A stretch of 64,000 nucleotides of DNA from Rhodosorus marinus. Lineage: Eukaryota; Rhodophyta; Stylonematophyceae; Stylonematales; Stylonemataceae. The translations under genes and the position numbers were made by a program. The DNA lies in NCBI GenBank assembly GCA_029953675.1, contig JAMWBK010000002.1, forward strand, positions 2,046,001 through 2,110,000. The letters run 5' to 3'. The notes under the pieces are model-generated. The model was not told the DNA's origin, did no database searches, and saw nothing but the letters and a program-made list of their open reading frames with translations. Shown here piece after piece: positions 56,394 through 64,000 of this stretch; position 1 is the stretch's first letter; the number at the start of each line of letters is the position of its first letter.

Positions 56394-57514
56394 CTCGTTT
56401 CCAAAAGGGCAGACGACCAACCGCAGATATAGGATAGCAACTTGCTTCGCCCCGCAAGAATTCCACAATAACTTCCGAACAAAAGGGCCTAACCCACTTC
56501 CTCAAAAGCAACTCAGTCTCGTCCAGATCCAGGTGCTTTCCCTACCGAACTCCGCATCCTCTCCTATCAACCTCTTCGTGAATATGAGATTAGCTGGTTT
56601 CTGCTTGCTAGTGCTCGCAGTTTTCATTTGTTTTTCAGAGGATTCTTAAGGCATCCGCCTGGGATAGCTAGATCTTATAGAGTTCGCTGCGGACACGTCC
56701 GAGCTTCACAACGGACATCATCAAACGATCATCCAGATTCGGGCATGGACATGATGCCCATCCAGCAAGGGGACTGGTTTCAGGAAAACTCGCCAACAAA
56801 GCTCTAGGATCTGCTGATTCAAGAGGGAATAAAAGCCTTTTCAAAAGAGCCTAATTCTTCTATTCTTTGATCTATCAGCATCGGATAGCTAGAGCTAGAT
56901 CTGAGTAAGCTCACACCTGCCCAAAGGTCCCCAGCCTCCATGAAGTCCCAACAATTATTTCCCTGTCCCCAATACTACGGCATTGAGAACAATCACAAAT
57001 ACCAATTCCTGCAAAATCGAAGAACTCTAACAACCCCTAAAGTTTCTATAGAAGAATCTGTTGTTCTGATATTTGAAACCCAAACCAGATCTCCCCAAGT
57101 TCGGTGTTCATTCACCATTGGTTGAAGTTGTATTTAATTAAAAACTAAAAAAGGCTAATGAATATTTTCAACGATATTTATATTTCAAATAATTGAAAAG
57201 TTAACAATTAAGCAAAATAGACGTTATTAAAATGAAATATGTTGTGATATTTTAGCTAAATTCATCCATTCTCCGTAATTATTGGACAATAATACTTAAT
57301 TATCGCAAAAAACTCTTCTCAAATTATATTTTAGCTATACAATTCTTGAGATTTTAATAGCTTAAAAATATTGAGCTAAATCTTTTGGTGTTCAATTTAG
57401 TTAATATTACAAATATCCTGGAGTACTTTCTTAAGAGTAATTTGCAGATACACTTGAGGAGGTGTTTTTTGTATCTTGTTTTGATAAGAGCTCAAGGACA
57501 ATCTGTCCCTGCGC
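56394..57514. other. AT-rich intergenic region
   Basis: About 1.1 kb between co-oriented minus-strand genes. 57125-57430 is very AT-rich. No gene was seen. Confidence 0.5.
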
Positions 57515-59149
57515 TCAACCTTTTCTCTGTCTCTTAGTGGCCTGGGGGAAGACGAGTGGCGCTTCAAGCGTAGCGATGGCAGGAATCGTTCTTGCCTGTC
57601 TACCAGTACCAGATGCTTTGATTCCTTTTGTTAATTTACAACCCAGATGCTTGAAGTATGTTTTGCACCTGTCATCAAGTCCGAAAAAGACGTACATGAG
57701 TTCAAAGGTTGGTGAGAAGCGACTGGCCTAGGTTTTTGCCATCAGCCTAGCCCTAGCTTGACCCAACGTGAAAAGGAAATAGAAAGAGAACTTGATTTTG
57801 TACATACTTTGTTAGAGTCAGCCTAAGCGCCTTGTAGATCTCCGTGATTTCATCAGAGAATCCTACTGCTGTGAGCCACAGTACCAGACAGTACATGATA
57901 AGTCGATCCGAATCCTTCTGTCCTCTGATAAGCCTTTGGAGCGAGACAAGCAGACAAGTGACGCGAGAGTTAAGTTTGGCCGTTCACGTTTTGTACCTCC
58001 GAAAAGTGCAGTTTGTGGATCTGGTCACACACCTTGAACGATCAGCAGTGGCTGCGTCTTCTTGCATGAAGTCTATAGATAGCCGTTCGGCGGTTTTGAT
58101 TGGTGCGGAGGTGGCCTCCTGTATGATCAGGCTCGCCGTCCTCTTCGAAACTCCTCGCACACCGCTGCTGAACCGAAGTAAATAGTTCAGGTACACCGCG
58201 CTCTGTATTTTCCTTCTCACGCCCTCATCAAACGGCTCCGACGTTTCACTCAGAGCCTTGCCCAAAACTTGGAGAGTGATGTCTAAAAGTCCGTATTTCT
58301 GCTTCGCCTCATCCGCCCTGTTCGCTTTCACGAAACTAGCTACCAGCTCCGCAGTACTTTCCACTTCCTTCCATTCAGAGGCGGTGATCAGCCCCTCAAG
58401 CGGGTACGTCTCGTCGACCTTGTTTCAAGGCGATAAGGTTCATCAGCATTTCGATTTGAGCCATTTCAGCAGAGGAATTGTCTCACCTTATCCGTGTTTG
58501 GATTGTGAGGGGGTAGATCCTGAGTCACAATGGCACTCTCTGTGGATATCTTTCCGACTTGCGACGAGATGGTGTTCTGTAATGCCCGAGCCTCATCCTC
58601 AGCTATCTTCTCGGTTGTAACTCTGCCTTCAATCTTATTCTGTAGACTTCTCTTTCCACGCTTGCCTCCAAACTGTTGAACAAGTTCAGCCTTGGTCACG
58701 GCATCGTCGCTCGGTTCAGTTTCAGTGCGAGGCTTCGTGTCTGCTCGTGAGAGCAAGAAAAGGGATCGCACATGCGATACCTTCATCGTCTTCTTTTTCC
58801 GATCTACCGCGCAAACAAAGTATCTGATGTCGTGACATTGCGACAACAACGTGAGAACAGCTTCTCTACGCTGGTAGACGTTTGGATGGGCACGATTTAC
58901 TCACTTTACTGGAGAAGAAGAATCGCTCTTCCCCGAAAGTGTTGCCGCTCCAACGTCAACCGACAAGCACGAGGACTTCTGACTGTCATCTTGAACTTGA
59001 ATAGACGGCTGTTCTGCTTGCCCCTCAGAATTTAACGCCTCCTCCAACTCCTTGTCGACCGCTCCGGAGAACCTAACAAGTAGTGGCAATTCACGCTCAT
59101 TTTCGTTGCTTCTGACGACGGAAACCTCGAGGACGTCGCTCGAGTTCAT
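57515..59149 (-). CDS. RPA49: RNA polymerase I subunit A49 (PAF53/POLR1E)
   Basis: Five exons, 58905..59149, 58487..58823, 58033..58418, 57808..57933 and 57515..57668, encode 415 residues. The N-terminal dimerisation part, which pairs with A34.5, contains VCAVDRKKKTMKVSHVRSLF. LVQQFGGKRGKRSLQNKI resembles the conserved F.sKK.kRa..s segment of A49. VDETYPLEGLI begins the C-terminal tandem winged-helix part, with YLNYLLRFSS and, in the fourth exon, RLIMYCLVLWLTAVGFSDEI. The last exon has YFKHLGCKL and ends in a basic tail after EAPLVFPQ. Five consistent splice phases support the model. A49 stimulates elongation and initiation by polymerase I in the nucleolus. Confidence 0.85.
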
Positions 59150-59991
59150 CTTCCGTTGTCACCTGGAGCAAATAATCCACTCCAGGATCATACTATTCCT
59201 GGGGAAAAAGTTCTTCAATTTGCACGCTCCGTGGTCAGCCACTTCCCTCCCGAAACACGGAAAATACCATGCGGCTCCGCCAACAGGCCCGGCCCGGCGA
59301 GTGAAACCCATTTCCCATGTTGAGGCGGATCAAGCCGCTGCAGAGGCTTGGTAGATGATAGAACCAAGATGTGGAGAATTGATACTGAACGGATATTTGT
59401 TGATTCGATGACCTTGCCTTAAGATGTGATAGTCTGTTTGCACATCTTCAGATCGTGGTCGGGAGGATTTTGCGCCGCGATGAACGGGAGCTATGTACTC
59501 CCACCTACCAAGCAACTGGGTGCGACGGTTTTGCTGCTGGTACATGCACAACCGGAGGGTGGCGGGGTGGTGGAAAGCTCTCATCCCCGGATACCCGGGA
59601 CGTACCGGACAATGTGGGGTGTGTGTTTGAAACTGAGTCCCCAACTTGTGAGTGGAAAACTTGTTTACCGATTTAATGGCTTAGTCTGCGCTAGCAAAAG
59701 GCGTGGCTTACGCCGTTCAAACGGCAAGGCAGCGTTCGTGAACATTCCGTTTCCTGGCTTGGGGATCCACCGCTTAATCCGTCCAAAGAAACATTCTCTC
59801 GAGGCTGATTCCGTTCAGCAAGCCTCGGTGAGGGCGTAGGAGACTATTCATGCCCATCGAAAAAGTTCGATTTTTTCTATTTAAATATACTCTTGTGCAG
59901 GTCCAAGGTCCGAAACCACTGGGATGAAAACGTCAACCGACGCAAAGTTACACGTACACGGGTAGACAAGCAGTGCCCAATAAAACATATC
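59150..59991. other. Intergenic region
   Basis: About 0.8 kb. Open frames on both strands at 59330-59840 overlap each other and carry no motif. No gene was accepted. Confidence 0.5.
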
Positions 59992-62057
59992 CTACTCGAG
60001 TGGAACTTGCCCAAGTAGCTCGGCGTTGCTCTTAACCAATCGGGAATCAGCAAAGCTTACCGAAGGAAGAGAATCTTCAGACACTTGCGACTCCTTCTCC
60101 TCTCTTCGTCTCCGGAAGAAGTGTACAACTATGGGGTACAAGTGGATCACAATAGAAATCCCCAAGACGATGAGCTGAAATGCGAACAGAACCCAGGTGG
60201 TTTCGAGGGATACAGCGTCTGTCTCACTGCCCTCTACGTCCTGGTTCAGCATGGGTTCACAGCTCCCAACCCCTTGGAACCACTGAGCGTACAGGTCGTC
60301 ATTATAGCCTTCTTCTCTCAAGGAGACGAGCTCTTCGTCAATTGCTAGTCTTAGTGAGTGACGGTTTCGATGTACAGCAACTGCATAGTCCTCCAGTTGG
60401 AACACATCTCCGACAACAACTTTGTCGCACTCCTGAAAGGCTCGGTATCTCAGAGGAGGTGAGTCCCACACAATCGCATCAATCGAGCGATCCTCCAGGG
60501 CCTTAAACCTGTCATTGTTGTCCTCAATTACCGCCGGAATTGATTGGTCCTGAGCTCTGAGCCACTTGTATCCGCTCGTGTTTTCAGAGGATGTACCAAC
60601 TCTCTTCCCAGCCAAGTCATTTCGACCTGAGAATTGCGATGAATACGGTGGGCATATGTCAGACGTTGGGGTACTCCGGGTATACATCTCCATAAACAAC
60701 CGACGCTGCAGGCGCGCATTGAACAGTGAAATAGAATAAAGACGATATCTTGCACAAAGCCCATAGCGAAGAAGGAAGCATTTTGCTGGTGCTCACCTCT
60801 AATCGGTACTTGCAGGGACTGCTTTGTAAGAAACGCAGCGAGGTTGGCAGTATACGTTGCGATAATCACGAGAGAGACCATCATGAAAGCAAGTACTGTT
60901 AATCTCGCGGGCCAGCTACGGTAATTGATGAAAGGGTTTTGCAGAAAAGTAGTCCATGAGTGCCATTGCCCAAGAGGGAGCCCGTGCTTCGCGTCGATCT
61001 TCATGTGCGCGTTGCGATTCCTTTCGAACACCCAAATCGCAATTCCGACAAGAATCACAGTCGCAAACACTGAAACCCAGACATCCCAGGTAAACGGGTC
61101 TAGCATGCTAAGCGGATCCTTGCTAGTGTCCGTTGGTCTCAAGATCATAACTTCAAGCCCAGAGTAATAATACACGCGGCTGAAATCGACAATCGGCATT
61201 CGCTCGGATGTGACGGAGATGCACGCTGTTCCCATAAGATATTCTCCACTGGCCACCTTCTCTACCAAAATCGGGGTTTCCGCAATGCACACGATCTTGT
61301 ACTTGTCCCTCAAGCCCAACCTGCCGTAACCAACACAACAGAAGAGTTTGAGAAAAAAGAATGAGGCCTATGGGGAACACAGGCTCCAAACCTCCAAGGT
61401 CCGACCGCGCTCACCTGTCCATGATTTCCTCAAGTAGGTCTATAGAGTAACCACGAGGTCGACCTTGCTCTCGGGAGCCAAATAACTTGTCCTTATTTGG
61501 GGTGCAGAAGACGAAGGGTTCACATGGCTTGGTTCCGATAATAAACTCGTCCTCGTCCCCGGTAAGGCTAGGCGTAGGTGAGGGTGTACCTTCCCCTGGC
61601 CCCTGCCTCATGCTGGGGTGCAGGCGGAATTGACTTTGCTGTTCAGGTAGGCAAGACGACGGGCAACACATGTGAGAACTCTACTAATCTCCATTCCAAC
61701 GTTTCTCATCGCGAGAGTCTCCCCGTGAATGCAGGGCAAATTTCCTACCGTATCGCAAACGCCGCGCCTCGAGCAAAGGAATTCCTTGACGAGACCACGA
61801 GAAAACACGCTCTTACTTCCGTCTAGTGTATTCGGGCCATACGCCGATATTCTAGTAAACAACCACTTCAAGTCACTCGCGCTTAAGCCAGAAAACTCTT
61901 CCACCCCTGTCAACGCTGAGAGTGCTTGCAGATAAAAGTCCTCCACCATCCCACTAGCTTGCCGCCCAGTCCAATCTTCCTGTACGCTTGCATTCGCATA
62001 GAAAAGGACCAAGAGCAACACGACCACGCAGCCTTTTGCTCTCGCCATCTCGGTCAT
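59992..62057 (-). CDS. Ionotropic glutamate receptor-like channel
   Basis: Four exons, 61685..62057, 61415..61595, 60797..61320 and 59992..60626, encode 570 residues. A signal peptide (GCVVVLLLVLFYANAS) is followed by a short ~110-residue N-terminal segment, so the usual large amino-terminal domain is absent. Ligand-binding lobe S1 (about 140-255) keeps the amino-acid-binding arginine (SVTSERMPIVDFS, Arg225). Then come the first membrane helix (264-283), a pore-loop region (WTTFLQNPFINYRSWP) and the gating helix with ATYTANLAAFLTKQ, the near-invariant SYTANLAAF motif. Lobe S2 holds Asp414 (IVWDSPPLRY), which binds the ligand amino group. A third helix and an acidic cytosolic tail end the protein. 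The first splice (GTAGAG donor, CCAG acceptor, 89 bp) is the least certain. A plasma-membrane amino-acid-gated cation channel is inferred. Confidence 0.9.
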
Positions 62058-64000
62058 CGGGTTTCAAGAAAACCAACACACCTCGACCATAGGCCAGCAA
62101 AACTAAACACTCAGCCCCAGAAACGAATCTTAAGCAATTCTCAACACTCGCCGCCCTCTCCTAAATTCAAATGTAAGCGTATTTTCATGCACATCCAAAA
62201 CAGCAAAGCCAGTAGCCATGTCCCCTGTCCCCAACTAACGCCACAAACACACCCCCGTAGCCCACACCAAAGAAACTCAAAAAAACCCTCCCTTTCAAAC
62301 AAAAGAAGAGAACATGCTCTCACACTAAACAGCCTAACACAGCCTTTTCTCTCCCCATCATACCTTCCCCATCCCCAACTCTTCCTACCCACATCCCCAC
62401 CTACATCCCCCACCACAGCGAGCGCGACACCCCTTAGCTAGCTTTTTGGGCTCACATCTCTCTCTTTTCACGGCTTGAGCACAAGTATCTAACCGCCCGA
62501 AAGTAGCCAATTGTGTCCTTATTTTAGAATATATTTCCAAATCTTGACGTACTGTTAGAGTCTAAATCACTTACGAGATTTTGTTCGCATCTCTACCACT
62601 TCAATCGATTACCTCCGAGAGCGGGGGTCGCGAGGGCGTGGTAGTTCCCCGTGGGCCTTGGTGAATTGTGGTTGTTAATCGTGACAGACTGATTGGGATT
62701 GCCTTCTTAGTCCTACCCTTGGATCCTCTCATGTTGGCTAGGCGACCGGTGGCTCTGTAGACAGGTTGAGTTTTCGCCTTCCGCTGAATGGCACCTAGTC
62801 TCTGTCGATTGTGCAACAATGCTCTATGATTGCGGAGGGACTTGGAGTCCCTCGGTGATGCTAGAATCGTGTGTTTCTTTGAAGGAACAGATCTGCGGGT
62901 TGGCGGCGGTACAGGTGAGGTACGCACGAGCCAGGTTCATCTGAATTGTGCGCGCAAACGGGCGCGGTACCGGGCCCTCCAATGACAGTTGCTCTACAAG
63001 AATTTTCCTTGCGCTCCCAGTTTGACTCTAGACTGCATACCTAGGTAGATGCACAGCCCAGTGCACACCATTCGATACCCTTGGCAACTCGGACCTGGCA
63101 CAGCAGCTCAAAGACAGTCCAAAAAAAGGGATGATAGAACGCTGTGCGAATCTATTTCTGGATCCTACCTCCTTAACCTAGACCTCAGCTTCCTATTGGT
63201 CATCCCTCCCTTTGCCAACCAAGAAGGGGGATCAATCATTTTCACCGGACAAGTGACTGTTTCTGTTTTGACAAAAACAGAATCGTGATGCGCAATGGTT
63301 ATTACTCCAATTTCTCCTTGCTCGAACTGTGCCCCAAAAGTTCAGCCTTTTTTTTGGTTGAGGAAATTATTATGATAATACTTGAGTTTTTGTTTTTTTG
63401 TTGTTGCGCGGCTAACTATTGGTGAGAGCTACTTTCTTTTCTTTTGGTATTTTTTTTTAAAGCCTTTCAAAAGGCGTGGAAGGCAATGCGGCCATATCCT
63501 GTCATCATTTTGCTTTCTTTTTTCTTCGAGGACGTCTGCTCAGTATATACGTATATATATATATGAAAAACAAAATAGGGGGTAAAAAAGTTTCCATTGT
63601 GATTGCAATGGTAGTTGGCCCTCGTCGTCACCCCAGAGTTACCTGGTAACTGTTGTTTTCGAAGAAAGTTTTGGACATCAACATCTGATGAGGAAAACTG
63701 ACTCAAGTCCTGTTCTCTTGCGTGTTTTGCGCATCAGAAGGCCTTGGGTTTGACCACCACTTCGCTCCGGCGAGTTGACCGTCCTTAATTTGAGAGAACG
63801 ACCAAATTTCTTTGGAGAAGGGTTTTCGTTTAGCTTTAGGTGACCCTCCCTCGCTCCCAAAATACTGAAGAGTAGCGAGAAGCGTATGCTGCTTCTCTAT
63901 GTCAATTGAAATTCTTTAGAAGTTTCGGAGAGCCCTCTATACGCTTTTCTAAGGAGAATATCTCAAAGCCGTAAACTTTATGGAAATTCAATTGGAATCA
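62058..64000. other. Gene-poor right end
   Basis: About 1.9 kb. 62058-62440 is C- and A-rich on the plus strand and lies upstream of the glutamate receptor. A minus-strand frame at 62601..62927 (108 codons, Arg/Lys/Pro-rich) has no motif. 63370-63600 is T-rich with a TA microsatellite. No gene was accepted. Confidence 0.5.
63544..63564. repeat. (TA)n microsatellite
   Basis: TATACGTATATATATATAT, a short near-perfect TA run. Confidence 0.9.

Noticed and set aside
59330-59840. Overlapping frames on both strands of 104-137 codons
   Set aside because: They are mirror shadows of each other with no motif.
62601-62927. 108-codon Arg/Pro-rich minus-strand frame
   Set aside because: Composition reflects local base bias; no leader or domain.

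Overview
This 64 kb window looks like nuclear DNA of a unicellular photosynthetic eukaryote. Most protein genes are split by short GT-AG introns (about 58-220 bp, typically 70-140 bp). The gene set is eukaryotic: a 26S proteasome ATPase, SUMO E2, spliceosomal cyclophilin CWC27, COPII SEC24, RNA polymerase I subunit A49, a METTL23-like methyltransferase and an ionotropic glutamate receptor. One protein resembles the photosystem II assembly factor LPA2. Another looks plastid-targeted and has a phenylalanine near its N terminus, as red algal and glaucophyte transit peptides often do. I infer an alga of the primary-plastid lineage, possibly a red alga. Nothing indicates a virus, plasmid or bacterium.

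Layout. 0-4 kb: the 3' end of RPT4, a mitochondrial-type RRM protein and an unknown secreted protein. 4-8 kb: gene-poor, with a decayed 164-bp tandem repeat just before UBC9. 8-18 kb: UBC9, CWC27, a membrane-anchored J-protein, a nucleotide-sugar dehydrogenase, an LPA2-like protein and a small DnaJ-type zinc protein. 19-31 kb: an ERG2/sigma-1-type sterol isomerase, a large acidic plastid protein with a Cys-rich tail, a Gln-rich C2H2 protein, a two-domain glyoxalase I and a TrmH-type methyltransferase. 31.3-38.4 kb: a 7-kb gene desert with degenerate repeats, hairpins and homopolymers. 38-45 kb: a protein kinase, a probable Rrn6/TAF1C-like protein and a METTL23-like methyltransferase with start codons 3 bp apart, and a Gly-rich membrane protein. 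45-62 kb: six genes in a row on the minus strand (LipB, SEC24, BTB-BACK-MATH, GMP reductase, A49, glutamate receptor). 62-64 kb: no gene seen.

Exon structures were built by hand from open frames, GT-AG sites, phase arithmetic and remembered family consensus. Several join exons too short to stand out as open reading frames, such as the last exon of LipB, the last exon of the J-protein, most METTL23 exons and the last two A49 exons. No search was run, so family calls rest on motif recognition. Most genes are unrelated housekeeping functions. Possible links are RNA polymerase I (A49 and the Rrn6/TAF1C-like protein), plastid biogenesis (the LPA2-like protein and the acidic zinc protein) and protein turnover (RPT4, UBC9, BTB-BACK-MATH).
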